Assembly: GCF_015550595.1 (NCBI RefSeq)
Contig: NZ_JADNBB010000022.1
Location: 37,024 to 101,023, forward strand
Length of the DNA stretch: 64,000 nucleotides
Direction of reading: 5' to 3'
From: Parabacteroides goldsteinii
Lineage (GTDB): Bacteria; Bacteroidota; Bacteroidia; Bacteroidales; Tannerellaceae
Shown: positions 55,317-63,941 of the stretch, in pieces
Numbering within the stretch: position 1 is the first letter of the stretch
How the letters are laid out: every line of letters begins with the position of its first letter
Made by a program: the position numbers and the translations under genes
The notes under the pieces: generated by a model
Seen by the model: only the letters and a program-made list of their open reading frames with translations
Told to the model about the DNA's origin: nothing
Database searches by the model: none

Positions 55317-56504
55317 ATGAAAACGTATCAAGTTGACAAGAACGGTTATTATGGTGAGTTCGGCGGGGCATATATTCCCGAGATACTTCACCGGTGTGTG
55401 GAAGAATTACAGAATACTTATCTGGAAGTACTCGAAAGCGAGAGTTTCAAGCAGGAGTTCAACCAATTGTTGCGCGATTATGTAGGCCGTCCCTCTCCCC
55501 TTTACCTGGCTAAACGGCTAAGCGAAAAGTATGGCTGTAAGATCTATCTGAAACGGGAAGACCTGAATCACACCGGTGCCCATAAGATCAATAACACGAT
55601 CGGCCAGATCCTACTGGCACGCCGCATGGGTAAAACACGTATCATCGCCGAAACAGGTGCCGGACAGCATGGTGTTGCCTCCGCAACCGTCTGTGCTCTG
55701 ATGAATATGAAATGTATCGTCTATATGGGTAAAACCGACGTGGAACGCCAGCATGCCAATGTGCAAAAAATGGAAATGCTCGGTGCAACGGTTGTCCCCG
55801 TTACTTCCGGTAATATGACATTAAAAGATGCAACGAACGAGGCGATCCGCGACTGGTGTTGTCATCCTTCCGATACGTATTACATCATTGGTTCGACTGT
55901 TGGACCTCATCCCTACCCCGATATGGTTGCCCGCCTGCAATCAGTAATCAGTGAAGAGATAAAAAAACAACTTCTCGAACAGGAAGGACGCGAAAACCCG
56001 GACTATCTGATTGCTTGTGTAGGAGGTGGAAGTAACGCCGCAGGAACGATCTATCATTTTATTGACGATGAACGGGTAAAACTCGTACTGGCTGAAGCCG
56101 GAGGAAAAGGAATCTGCTCAGGAATGAGCGCCGCCACTATCCAACTGGGGAAAAAGGGTATTATCCACGGAGCTCGTACTTTGGTGATGCAAAGTGAAGA
56201 CGGACAGATCGAAGAACCTTATTCAATATCTGCCGGGTTGGACTATCCGGGTATCGGACCGATCCATGCAAACCTGTCTGTTTCCCACCGGGCTTCCATT
56301 CTGGCTGTCGATGATGACGAAGCTTTGGAAGCTGCATTCGAACTGACCCGTCTGGAAGGGATTATCCCGGCACTGGAAAGTGCACATGCCTTAGGGGCAC
56401 TCGCCAAGGTCGATTTTAAACCGGAAGATGTGGTCGTACTGACTGTTTCCGGACGTGGAGATAAGGATATGGATACATATATTGAATATAAAAACAGAAA
56501 GTAA
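55317..56504 (+). CDS. trpB: Tryptophan synthase beta chain TrpB
   Basis: This 395-residue cytoplasmic PLP enzyme joins indole with serine to make tryptophan. The start [21 protein letters not shown] and the PLP Lys in [15 protein letters not shown] are family hallmarks; [13 protein letters not shown] holds the PLP phosphate. It is the first structural gene after the attenuator. In this order the beta gene is far from the alpha gene, which ends the operon. Confidence 0.98.
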   Translation: MKTYQVDKNGYYGEFGGAYIPEILHRCVEELQNTYLEVLESESFKQEFNQLLRDYVGRPSPLYLAKRLSEKYGCKIYLKREDLNHTGAHKINNTIGQILLARRMGKTRIIAETGAGQHGVASATVCALMNMKCIVYMGKTDVERQHANVQKMEMLGATVVPVTSGNMTLKDATNEAIRDWCCHPSDTYYIIGSTVGPHPYPDMVARLQSVISEEIKKQLLEQEGRENPDYLIACVGGGSNAAGTIYHFIDDERVKLVLAEAGGKGICSGMSAATIQLGKKGIIHGARTLVMQSEDGQIEEPYSISAGLDYPGIGPIHANLSVSHRASILAVDDDEALEAAFELTRLEGIIPALESAHALGALAKVDFKPEDVVVLTVSGRGDKDMDTYIEYKNRK

Positions 56505-56507
56505 CCG

Positions 56508-57914
56508 ATGAAAAATTATCATTTCAAAACTATAAGCAAACAGGTTTTAGGCGACCTGCACACTCCCGTCAGTATTTATTTGAAAGTACGGGATATCTAT
56601 CCGGAATCGGCTTTACTGGAAAGTTCGGACTTCCACGGAAATGAAAACAGTCTTTCGTTTATCGCCCTTTGTCCGCTGGCAAGTATCGGCATCAACAACG
56701 GTGAGTGTACAGCCACTTTCCCCGACGGAAACCGCGAAGTTACTCCACTCACCGAAAGTTACAACGTTGCCGATGCGATGAATGACTTCCTCGGCCGTTA
56801 CAGTATTGAAGGAACCGACAAGAAAGTATGCGGCCTGTTCGGTTACACAGCTTTTGATGCTGTCCGCTACTTCGAGAACATCCCGGTCATGGAAGCTCAC
56901 CACGAAGAAAACGATGCGCCTGATATGCTATACATATTATATAAGTATATCCTTGTATTCAACCACTTCAAAAATGAGTTGACATTAGTCGAGTTATTGC
57001 AGGAAGATGAAAAGAGCAACCTGCAGGAAATAGAAACACTGATCGAAAACCGCAACTATGCCTCCTATAACTTCCAGACGACAGGTCCGGAAACTTCTCC
57101 TATCACCGGAGACGAATACAAAGCAATGGTTCGCGAAGGTATCAAACACTGCATGCGCGGCGATGTTTTCCAGATCGTATTGAGCCGCCGCTTCGAACAA
57201 CCATTCAAAGGGGATGACTTTAAGGTATACCGTGCCTTACGAAGTGTCAATCCTTCTCCTTATCTGTTCTATTTCGATTTCGGCGGTTTCCGCATCTTCG
57301 GTTCTTCTCCTGAGACACATTGTAAGGTGACAGAAGGACACGCAAGCATCGACCCCATTGCCGGAACCGCTTTCCGCACGGGAAATGTGGCATTAGACAA
57401 ACAGCGTACAGAAGCGTTGCTGGCCGACCCGAAAGAAAATGCCGAACATGTGATGCTGGTAGACCTCGCCCGCAATGACCTGAGCCGCAATGCCCACAGC
57501 GTACAGGTTGATTTCTATAAAGAAGTACAATATTACAGTCACGTTATCCACCTCGTATCCCGTGTGAGCGGAGAAGTCGACAGCAATAGCAATCCTGTCA
57601 AGACTTATATAGATACCTTCCCCGCCGGAACCTTGAGCGGTGCACCGAAAGTGCGTGCCATGCAACTGATCACCGATCTCGAAAAACATAACCGCGGCGC
57701 TTATGGCGGTTGTATCGGATTTATCGGTCTGGACGGTGATCTGAACCAGGCTATTACCATCCGTACATTCGTAAGCCGTGGCAACGTATTATATTATCAG
57801 GCTGGCGCCGGCATCGTTGCCAAAAGCAACGACGAACGTGAACTTCAGGAAGTAAACAACAAGCTGGGAGCCTTGAAAAAAGCAATCGACCTGGCAGCAA
57901 CTTTAAAGAACTAA
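56508..57914 (+). CDS. trpE: Anthranilate synthase component I TrpE
   Basis: This 468-residue protein makes anthranilate from chorismate, using ammonia from TrpG. LLESSDFHGNENS near residue 35 corresponds to the LLES motif that binds tryptophan for feedback inhibition. The chorismate-binding domain has GDVFQIVLSRRFEQPF, GSSPETHCKV, DPIAGTAFRTG, LVDLARNDLSRN, and FPAGTLSGAPKVRAMQ. The gap from trpB is 3 bases, so the two are tightly coupled. Confidence 0.98.
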   Translation: MKNYHFKTISKQVLGDLHTPVSIYLKVRDIYPESALLESSDFHGNENSLSFIALCPLASIGINNGECTATFPDGNREVTPLTESYNVADAMNDFLGRYSIEGTDKKVCGLFGYTAFDAVRYFENIPVMEAHHEENDAPDMLYILYKYILVFNHFKNELTLVELLQEDEKSNLQEIETLIENRNYASYNFQTTGPETSPITGDEYKAMVREGIKHCMRGDVFQIVLSRRFEQPFKGDDFKVYRALRSVNPSPYLFYFDFGGFRIFGSSPETHCKVTEGHASIDPIAGTAFRTGNVALDKQRTEALLADPKENAEHVMLVDLARNDLSRNAHSVQVDFYKEVQYYSHVIHLVSRVSGEVDSNSNPVKTYIDTFPAGTLSGAPKVRAMQLITDLEKHNRGAYGGCIGFIGLDGDLNQAITIRTFVSRGNVLYYQAGAGIVAKSNDERELQEVNNKLGALKKAIDLAATLKN

Positions 57915-57918
57915 GATT

Positions 57919-58488
57919 ATGAGCAAAATATTATTATTCGACAATTACGATTCCTTCACTTACAATTTACTACACATACTGAAGGAGCTGGGTGCAGAAG
58001 TGGAAGTACACCGCAACGACAAAATATCACTGGACGAAGTAAACCGTTTCGATAAGATATTGCTTTCACCGGGGCCCGGTATCCCCGAAGAAGCTGGTAT
58101 CCTGCTCCCACTGATCCGCCGGTATGCCCCGACCAAAAGTATCCTGGGTGTCTGCCTGGGCGAACAAGCGATAGGCGAAGCCTTCGGGGCGACTCTTATT
58201 AACTTGACAGATGTTCATCATGGCGTATGTTCCGATATCCGGGTAACAGCGAAAGAACCTTTGTTCGCCGGTCTTGAACCTGGATTTCGTGCCGGACGTT
58301 ATCATTCATGGGCCGTATCGCGCGATAACTTCCCCGACTGTCTGGAAATAACAGCCGAAGATATGGAAGAAAGACAGATCATGGCTTTACGTCATCGCAC
58401 GTATGATGTCAGGGGCATTCAGTTCCACCCGGAATCGGTGCTGACTCCGAAAGGAAAAAGCATTATTGAAAACTGGTTAAAAGCATAA
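57919..58488 (+). CDS. trpG: Anthranilate synthase component II TrpG (glutamine amidotransferase)
   Basis: This 189-residue class I amidotransferase releases ammonia from glutamine for TrpE. The nucleophile Cys is in ILGVCLGEQAIGEAFG, LSPGPGIPEEAG forms the oxyanion region, and the His/Glu pair is in IQFHPESVLT. The residue after the GxCLG turn is Glu (GEQ) where most homologues read GHQ. It is a separate gene, not fused to trpE or trpD. Confidence 0.97.
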   Translation: MSKILLFDNYDSFTYNLLHILKELGAEVEVHRNDKISLDEVNRFDKILLSPGPGIPEEAGILLPLIRRYAPTKSILGVCLGEQAIGEAFGATLINLTDVHHGVCSDIRVTAKEPLFAGLEPGFRAGRYHSWAVSRDNFPDCLEITAEDMEERQIMALRHRTYDVRGIQFHPESVLTPKGKSIIENWLKA

Positions 58489-58492
58489 CACA

Positions 58493-59488
58493 ATGAAAGA
58501 TATATTATACAGATTATTCGAACATCAGTATCTGGGACGGGATGAAGCCCGACAGATATTGCAAAAGATGGCAGCCGGAGAATATAACGATTCACAGATA
58601 GCCAGCTTGATCACGGTATTCCTGATGCGTAACATTTCCGTAGAAGAGCTATCCGGTTTCCGCGAAGCACTGCTTGAAATGCGTGTACCGGTCGACCTGG
58701 CCGATTTCAAACCGATCGACATCGTAGGAACCGGAGGCGATGGCAAAAACACATTCAATATCAGCACCGCCTCCTGCTTCGTTGTGGCAGGAGCCGGTTA
58801 CAACGTGGTGAAGCATGGCAACTATGGGGCTACTTCCGTGAGTGGGGCCAGCAATGTGATGGAGCAACACGGTGTTAAGTTCACGAACAGTATCGACAAA
58901 CTTCGCGAATCGATGGAAGCCTGCCACATTGCCTACCTGCATGCACCTTTGTTCAACCCCGCTTTGAAGGCTGTCGCTCCGGTACGCAAAAGTCTGGGGG
59001 TACGTAGCTTCTTCAATATGCTCGGCCCGCTGGTTAATCCGGTGATGCCCGCTTATCAGTTACTGGGTGTATATAACCTACCGCTGCTTCGTCTGTACAG
59101 TTATACATATCAGGAAAGCGGAACACGTTTTGCTGTCGTTCACAGTCTGGACGGGTTCGACGAAATATCCCTGACGACTGAGTTTAAGGTAGCTATGCCG
59201 GAAAAAGAAAAATTGTATACTCCGGAAATGTTAGGTTTCTCCCGTTGTACCGAGGCCGATCTCGACGGCGGACAAACCGTAGAAGATGCCGCCCGGATAT
59301 TCGACAACGTAATGAGGAATACGGCAACCCCGGCACAAAAGAACTGCGTGATTGCCAACTCCGCCTTCGCCATCCAGGTGATCTGCCCGGAAAAGAAGAT
59401 TGAAACCTGCATCACCGAGGCACGCGAGTCGCTGGAAAGCGGTAAAGCATTGGCAACATTGAAGAAGTTCATTTCACTAAACGATTAA
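58493..59488 (+). CDS. trpD: Anthranilate phosphoribosyltransferase TrpD
   Basis: This 331-residue enzyme transfers phosphoribose from PRPP to anthranilate. The PRPP-binding text is DIVGTGGDGKNTFNISTAS, then VVKHGNYGATSVSGASNVMEQHG; most homologues read KHGNRSVSSKSG here. RSFFNMLGPLVNPV closes the active site. It lies 4 bases after trpG and 2 bases before trpC. Confidence 0.97.
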   Translation: MKDILYRLFEHQYLGRDEARQILQKMAAGEYNDSQIASLITVFLMRNISVEELSGFREALLEMRVPVDLADFKPIDIVGTGGDGKNTFNISTASCFVVAGAGYNVVKHGNYGATSVSGASNVMEQHGVKFTNSIDKLRESMEACHIAYLHAPLFNPALKAVAPVRKSLGVRSFFNMLGPLVNPVMPAYQLLGVYNLPLLRLYSYTYQESGTRFAVVHSLDGFDEISLTTEFKVAMPEKEKLYTPEMLGFSRCTEADLDGGQTVEDAARIFDNVMRNTATPAQKNCVIANSAFAIQVICPEKKIETCITEARESLESGKALATLKKFISLND

Positions 59489-59490
59489 TT

Positions 59491-60303
59491 ATGAAAGATA
59501 TATTACAAGACATCATAGCCAACAAGCGCATTGAAGTAGAACGGCAAAAGCAGGCCGTCCGCCTTCAAACGTTACTGGCATTAGGCGGCGAACGGCTTGA
59601 ACGCACCACCTATTCGATGCGTGCGTCGCTGGCGGCTTCCTCTTCGGGAATCATCGCCGAGTTTAAACGTAAAAGTCCGTCCAAAGGTTGGTTACATCCG
59701 GATGCGGCTATTGCAGAGATAATACCAGCTTATAAAGAGGTCGGAGCTTCTGCTTGTTCCATCCTTACCGACCCGCAATTCTTCGGCGGCTCATTGGGTG
59801 ACCTGTGCCTGGCACGCAAATTGGTCGATATTCCACTGCTGCGAAAAGATTTTATCATAGATGAGTATCAGCTTTACCAGGCACGTGTCATGGGAGCCGA
59901 TGCCGTATTATTAATTGCCGCCTGCCTCACTCCGGACCAATGCCTTGAATTGGCAGAACTGGCACATACGTTGCAATTGGAAACACTACTGGAAGTCCAC
60001 AGCGAAAAAGAACTGGAATATCTGAATCCGCATATCGACATGCTGGGCGTAAACAACCGTAATCTCGGAACCTTCCACACCGATGTCGCTAATTCATTCC
60101 ATTTGGCAGAAAAGATGCAGGAGATAGTCCGAGAAAAAGATCTTTCTCCTCTATTGGTTTCCGAAAGCGGCATTTCCGATACAGAAACAGTAAGTCGTCT
60201 TCGGGAAGCTGGTTTCCGTGGTTTCCTGATCGGTGAAACATTTATGAAAACCGGGCAGCCGGGTGATACCCTGTCTGCTTTCATAGGAGATCTGCCATGC
60301 TGA
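59491..60303 (+). CDS. trpC: Indole-3-glycerol phosphate synthase TrpC
   Basis: This 270-residue TIM-barrel enzyme closes the indole ring. The catalytic Lys is in IAEFKRKSPSKGWL, a second Lys in LLRKDFIIDEYQLYQAR, with GVNNRNLGTFHTD and LVSESGIS as further active-site loops. Its last 7 bases overlap the start of trpF. Confidence 0.98.
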   Translation: MKDILQDIIANKRIEVERQKQAVRLQTLLALGGERLERTTYSMRASLAASSSGIIAEFKRKSPSKGWLHPDAAIAEIIPAYKEVGASACSILTDPQFFGGSLGDLCLARKLVDIPLLRKDFIIDEYQLYQARVMGADAVLLIAACLTPDQCLELAELAHTLQLETLLEVHSEKELEYLNPHIDMLGVNNRNLGTFHTDVANSFHLAEKMQEIVREKDLSPLLVSESGISDTETVSRLREAGFRGFLIGETFMKTGQPGDTLSAFIGDLPC

Positions 60304-60971
60304 TCAAAGTATGTGGAATGCGTGACCCGGAAAATATCCGGCAGGTAGCAGCGACAGGAATCGACTGGATGGGATTCATCTTTTACGCCAAATCGCCAAG
60401 GCGATTTGGTTCAGTGGACAGTGGACAGTTGACAGATGACAGTTTAAAGAAAACCGACAACAACCACTCCTCCAACTGTCAACTGCCAACTATCAATCGT
60501 CAACTGAAAAAAGTCGGTGTCTTCGTCAATGCAACTCCCGAGTATATGATGGAAACAGCCAACCTGTATAAACTCGACTACTTACAGTTACATGGCAACG
60601 AATCACCGGACACCTGTTACGCACTCCAAAAGCGTGGCTATACAATTATCAAAGCATTCTCTATCGCCTCGATTGACGACCTGGCTCCGACTTCCGAATA
60701 TGAAGGACGTGCCGATTATTTCCTGTTCGACACCAAATGCAACGGTTATGGTGGCTCAGGTAAACAGTTCGACTGGTCGGTACTCACTTCTTATAAAGGA
60801 AACACACCGTTCCTGCTCAGTGGTGGTATCAACCCCGACAGCGCAGACGCCATCGTGAATTTCCGGCATCCCCGACTGGCTGGTATCGACCTGAACAGTG
60901 GGTTTGAAACCGAACCGGGCATGAAGGATGCGGATAAGATAAAAACGTTTATTGATAAGATTAAGAAATAA
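60297..60971 (+). CDS. trpF: Phosphoribosylanthranilate isomerase TrpF with an internal repeat-derived insertion
   Basis: This 224-residue TIM-barrel enzyme isomerises phosphoribosylanthranilate. The catalytic Cys is in IKVCGMRDPENI and the catalytic Asp in YFLFDTKCNGYGGSGKQFDW; LLSGGINPDSA and GIDLNSGFETEPG bind phosphate. It is about 15-20 residues longer than most TrpF. The extra residues lie between FIFYAKSPRR and KKVGVFVNATPE, and are encoded by an inverted pair of 7-base repeat arrays (60412-60506), read in frame. The motifs on both sides are intact, so the enzyme may still work. It overlaps trpC by 7 bases. Confidence 0.95.
   Translation: MLIKVCGMRDPENIRQVAATGIDWMGFIFYAKSPRRFGSVDSGQLTDDSLKKTDNNHSSNCQLPTINRQLKKVGVFVNATPEYMMETANLYKLDYLQLHGNESPDTCYALQKRGYTIIKAFSIASIDDLAPTSEYEGRADYFLFDTKCNGYGGSGKQFDWSVLTSYKGNTPFLLSGGINPDSADAIVNFRHPRLAGIDLNSGFETEPGMKDADKIKTFIDKIKK
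60388..60409. repeat. Perfect 22-base hairpin inside trpF
   Basis: CCAAATCGCC (60388-60397) and GGCGATTTGG (60400-60409) form a 10-bp stem with a 2-base loop, immediately upstream of the repeat insertion. Confidence 0.6.
60412..60506. repeat. Inverted arrays of a 7-base repeat inserted in trpF
   Basis: Five copies of a CAGTTGA-like unit (60412-60446: CAGTGGA, CAGTGGA, CAGTTGA, CAGATGA, CAGTTTA), a 25-base spacer, then five copies of the reverse unit (60472-60506: CCAACTG, TCAACTG, CCAACTA, TCAATCG, TCAACTG). The 95-base element can fold into a long hairpin and is translated in frame within TrpF. Confidence 0.85.
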
Positions 60972-60986
60972 TAAAAAGACAAGGAT

Positions 60987-61760
60987 ATGAATCGCATTAC
61001 AAATTTATTCGAAACAAAGAAAAACGGCATCCTGTCCGTTTACTTTACAGCCGGTTATCCGCAATTAAACGATACGGTAACCATTCTGAAAGAGTTGGAG
61101 GCAAAAGGCATCAATATGGTAGAAGTGGGTATCCCCTTTTCCGACCCGATGGCTGATGGTATCGTTATCCAGGAGGCGGCTACACAGGCGTTACGCAACG
61201 GCATGTCGCTCCACCTCCTGTTCGACCAGTTGAAAGACATACGGAAAGAAGTTCAAATGCCACTGGTACTGATGGGATATCTCAACCCTATCATGCAATT
61301 CGGTTTCGAGGCATTCTGCAAGAAGTGTGCAGAGGTTGGTATAGACGGCGTGATCATCCCCGATCTGCCTTTTGCCGATTACATGGCCGACTACAAAGAG
61401 ACAGCCGACCGCTATGATCTGAAAATGATCATGCTAATCACTCCGGAAACTTCCGAAGAGCGTATCCGCCTGATCGACGAGCATACTTCCGGTTTTATCT
61501 ATATGGTATCGAGTGCAGCCACCACCGGAGCACAACAAAGTTTCGACGATCAGAAACAGGCCTACTTCCGCCGTATCAACGCAATGAATCTGCAGAATCC
61601 GCGTTTGGTCGGTTTCGGTATCTCCAACAAAGCTACTTACGAAGCAGCAGCCTCCAATTCCTCTGGTGCCATTATCGGCAGCAAGTTTGTACAACTACTG
61701 AAAAGTGAGCCGACAGCAGCCGCAGCTGTCGACAAGCTACTGGAAGCACTGAAGCTATAA
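60987..61760 (+). CDS. trpA: Tryptophan synthase alpha chain TrpA
   Basis: This 257-residue TIM-barrel enzyme cleaves indole-glycerol phosphate and passes indole to TrpB. The catalytic Glu is in [15 protein letters not shown], and the Asp in [38 protein letters not shown] binds phosphate. It is the last gene of the trp operon and is followed by a terminator. Confidence 0.98.
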   Translation: MNRITNLFETKKNGILSVYFTAGYPQLNDTVTILKELEAKGINMVEVGIPFSDPMADGIVIQEAATQALRNGMSLHLLFDQLKDIRKEVQMPLVLMGYLNPIMQFGFEAFCKKCAEVGIDGVIIPDLPFADYMADYKETADRYDLKMIMLITPETSEERIRLIDEHTSGFIYMVSSAATTGAQQSFDDQKQAYFRRINAMNLQNPRLVGFGISNKATYEAAASNSSGAIIGSKFVQLLKSEPTAAAAVDKLLEALKL

Positions 61761-61770
61761 ACAAGCCAGG

Positions 61771-61814
61771 AACGGGTAGGCATCGCTTTATAAATGGATG
61801 CCTACCCGTTTTTC
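61771..61814 (+). terminator. Terminator of the trp operon
   Basis: AACGGGTAGGCATC (61771-61784) pairs with GATGCCTACCCGTT (61797-61810), followed by TTTCT. Confidence 0.9.
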
Positions 61815-62040
61815 TACCTTTTTGCGGAAAGCGAGGGATTTATACCCCACTGCCATATATTTAATGCTATATTAATAATCAACACGTTACCATCTCCATT
61901 TTAATACAGAAAACAGATGATTAGTTCCGAATCAGTTCCGATTTTATTTAAATTACAAGACATCTTATATCATAATCTATTAATTGTCAAGATATAAGAC
62001 TGTGTTAATAAATACATATTAAAACTAATAAATAAGATTA
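61815..62040. other. AT-rich gene-free stretch, probable left end of a mobile element
   Basis: No gene is seen. TTCCGA occurs twice (61925-61930 and 61936-61941, within AGTTCCGA repeats), and TCTTATATC (61963-61971) is the inverted repeat of GATATAAGA (61991-61999). The composition becomes strongly AT-rich here. The exact edge of the element cannot be fixed. Confidence 0.45.
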
Positions 62041-62460
62041 TCAATAAATAATTTCTTTTTTGTTCAACAAAGATCTTAATTTGATAATTTCTTGATCCTT
62101 CAAGTATAAAGTATTTGTTAAATCATTAATTTTTTTCTTAGCTATCAATAATTCCTCATAAGGATCAAAAGCATCTGGTTTAAATATAGAATCATCTAAT
62201 TTTTGCTCTTCTTCATCAATGAGTGGATTCATAAATTCTCTCCACATTATTGATATACCAAATTCCTCCTTGATTTTTTTTGATATAATATCTTGAAACT
62301 TTGGCGACGGACCTTTTTGAGGATTATCTGGAGATTTTACAACCCAGCGTCTCACTGTCGTTCTATTAGTTCCCGTTATTTCCACTAAACGCGAAACATA
62401 TTGCCCTCCTAGTAAAGACTCCATCTTTACTCTAAATTTCTCTGCATCAAACACTTTCAT
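62041..62460 (-). CDS. Putative phage-type regulator with helix-turn-helix and coiled-coil tail
   Basis: This 139-residue protein looks like a small repressor. Residues about 15-45 (YVSRLVEITGTNRTTVRRWV) fit a helix-turn-helix, and residues about 100-137 (LLIAKKKINDLTNTLYLKDQ) form a coiled coil for dimerisation. It is divergent from the small genes to the right, with a promoter region of about 120 bases between that contains a palindrome. AT-rich codon use sets it apart from the trp genes. The assignment as lysis/lysogeny regulator is inferred from layout. Confidence 0.6.
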   Translation of the reverse strand: MKVFDAEKFRVKMESLLGGQYVSRLVEITGTNRTTVRRWVVKSPDNPQKGPSPKFQDIISKKIKEEFGISIMWREFMNPLIDEEEQKLDDSIFKPDAFDPYEELLIAKKKINDLTNTLYLKDQEIIKLRSLLNKKEIIY

Positions 62461-62535
62461 TATACAAACGCTTCGTTAACTTTTTTTATGTGACATTTTT
62501 GTTGTTAAAATGTTACACTTTTGTTCTATTTCTGT

Positions 62536-62556
62536 TATATTTGTGTTACAAATATA
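62536..62556 (+). promoter_or_regulatory. Promoter -7 box inside a 9-bp-arm palindrome (candidate operator)
   Basis: Arms TATATTTGT (62536-62544) and ACAAATATA (62548-62556) flank GTT. The left arm contains TATATTTG, a -7 element, so a dimeric repressor bound here would block the rightward promoter. TGTTACA also occurs nearby at 62511-62517 and 62544-62550. Confidence 0.6.
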
Positions 62557-62582
62557 GGAATTTACAACAAGGAATACAGAAT

Positions 62583-62807
62583 ATGAAAAAAGAAAAAGAG
62601 TCAATTCGAAAAAAAATTGTCTCATTTTGGGATGATTGCGATGCTGAAACAAAAAAGTTGTTCTTTTCTTTTATGGAAAAAAACGAACTTTCAAGATCAG
62701 CTTTATACAACTTTACAAGAAGTAAATGTTATGGAATACCTTTATATAAACTAAAGGGAATTTTACAGTGCATAGAAGAATTCAGAACAATAGAAATAGA
62801 AACATGA
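62583..62807 (+). CDS. Small protein of unknown function, first gene of the rightward set
   Basis: This 74-residue basic protein (MKKEKESIRKKIVSFWDDCD) has a helix-turn-helix-like stretch (NELSRSALYNFTRSKCYGI), so it may bind DNA, like Cro or Ner proteins in the same position in other phages. The start at 62583 is preferred over a longer frame because the promoter and palindrome lie upstream of it. Its stop overlaps the next start in ATGA. I do not recognise a family. Confidence 0.55.
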   Translation: MKKEKESIRKKIVSFWDDCDAETKKLFFSFMEKNELSRSALYNFTRSKCYGIPLYKLKGILQCIEEFRTIEIET

Positions 62808-63073
62808 ACGATTTTACCACCTATAGATTGAATTCTTATAAAGAGATTATTGATATTAAAGAAAGAATAGGAGATCATGTATTTGACTTATATCTTTCAA
62901 AAATATATCAAGATCTTCTTTATTTAAAGAAAAAATCTTGCTATCCATTAGAAAAAACGTGGAATGAGATTGATATTGTAATAAAAGTAAAAATATGTTG
63001 CTTATTTATTTATGAAAGAAAGGAAGGAGATTATGTCATGAGCAATAACTATAAACTAATAATACATAATTAA
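62804..63073 (+). CDS. Small protein of unknown function
   Basis: This 89-residue protein (MNDFTTYRLNSYKEI) is coupled to the preceding gene through an ATGA overlap, which fixes the start at 62804. It is helical and AT-rich with many Ile, Lys and Tyr residues, and ends NYKLIIHN. No motif is recognised. The stop codon begins a junction sequence that recurs between the following genes. Confidence 0.5.
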   Translation: MNDFTTYRLNSYKEIIDIKERIGDHVFDLYLSKIYQDLLYLKKKSCYPLEKTWNEIDIVIKVKICCLFIYERKEGDYVMSNNYKLIIHN

Positions 63074-63089
63074 AAAATAACGAATGAAT

Positions 63090-63311
63090 ATGGCAACAAT
63101 GTATCAAGTCAAGCAGCATGTCTGGTGTACAAATGAGAGACATAAATCGGAAGTAGGCGTTATCGCTGAAGTTGTAGAAGAAAATGCCTTAGTTGAAACC
63201 AAAGATGGGACACATGAAGAAAATCTATATTGCGTCATGCTGCATTATCCCACCGGAAAAATGTATTTCGAGGAGTTTTTTGAATCAGAGTTAGAATTAG
63301 TACAACAATAA
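63090..63311 (+). CDS. Small protein of unknown function
   Basis: This 73-residue protein (MATMYQVKQHVWCTNER) looks like a small beta-rich fold (EVGVIAEVVEENALVETKDG). The start at 63090 is chosen over one two codons upstream, since it lines up with the ATGG starts of the next genes after the junction AAAAATAACG. No family is recognised. Such small early genes are common in temperate phages. Confidence 0.6.
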   Translation: MATMYQVKQHVWCTNERHKSEVGVIAEVVEENALVETKDGTHEENLYCVMLHYPTGKMYFEEFFESELELVQQ

Positions 63312-63325
63312 AAAATAACGAGTAT

Positions 63326-63578
63326 ATGGACAACAACAGAGGAGCCAAAGTATTGGACGCCATAAAAAATGGCAGAAGATGATAATCAGGGATTACGTAT
63401 GACAACTACGCTGATTAATGTCAGTGAAGAATCACGCGGCAGTATTGTTGGTTTTGGAACAGAGAAAGCGATGGGAGATGATGCAAAACTTCAGATTCAA
63501 ACAGGTTTACCCGGTGAATACTTAGCATGCGCATTTTTCATCAAGCGGAGCGAATTAGAAAAATACATTCAACAGTAA
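63326..63578 (+). CDS. Small gene split by an apparent +1 frameshift in an A6 run
   Basis: The junction sequence AAAAATAACG points to the start at 63326. That frame reads MDNNRGAKVLDAIKNGRR and stops at 63382. A second frame from 63369 reads MAEDDNQGLRMTTTLINVSE to 63578 (69 residues) but has no junction of its own. Loss of one A in the run at 63364-63369 would join them into one protein of 83 residues. It could be a sequencing or natural frameshift, a programmed shift, or two overlapping genes. No function is recognised. Confidence 0.5.
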
Positions 63579-63593
63579 AAAATAACGAATGTC

Positions 63594-63923
63594 ATGGATA
63601 AAACGAAATGCATCACTTTCGATCCGTCAGCGCAGGAAGCATTGCCGGATCACATCAAAGCTAAAATGGAAACTGTCAAAGCAGTTGATCATGCTCAACT
63701 TGATAAGGAGTCGTATCTAAGACACATTATCAGAAACGGGGATAAAACCTATTTTGTGAAGTTCTATGACAACGATAAAAAGTTACTTGTTCATGCCGAT
63801 AACTTCATTAAAGCGGGTATTTTGGCAATGGCGTATATCATCCTGAAAAACGGAGTGGGATTCGGCATTGAATACGTAGAAGATTTATCAGGTATGAAAG
63901 TACCGGTTGATATTAAAAGCTAA
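63594..63923 (+). CDS. Small protein of unknown function
   Basis: This 109-residue protein (MDKTKCITFDPSAQEALPDH) has a mixed alpha/beta pattern, with a hydrophobic helix (IKAGILAMAYIILKNGVGF). The start is set by the AAAAATAACG junction 6 bases upstream. It belongs to the same rightward set as its neighbours. No family is recognised. Confidence 0.6.
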   Translation: MDKTKCITFDPSAQEALPDHIKAKMETVKAVDHAQLDKESYLRHIIRNGDKTYFVKFYDNDKKLLVHADNFIKAGILAMAYIILKNGVGFGIEYVEDLSGMKVPVDIKS

Positions 63924-63941
63924 ATTAAAAATAACTGAGTC

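Noticed and set aside
61815..62040. CRISPR array or attachment site
   Set aside because: Only two short TTCCGA copies and one inverted repeat are present, with no regular repeat-spacer pattern and no tRNA gene beside it.
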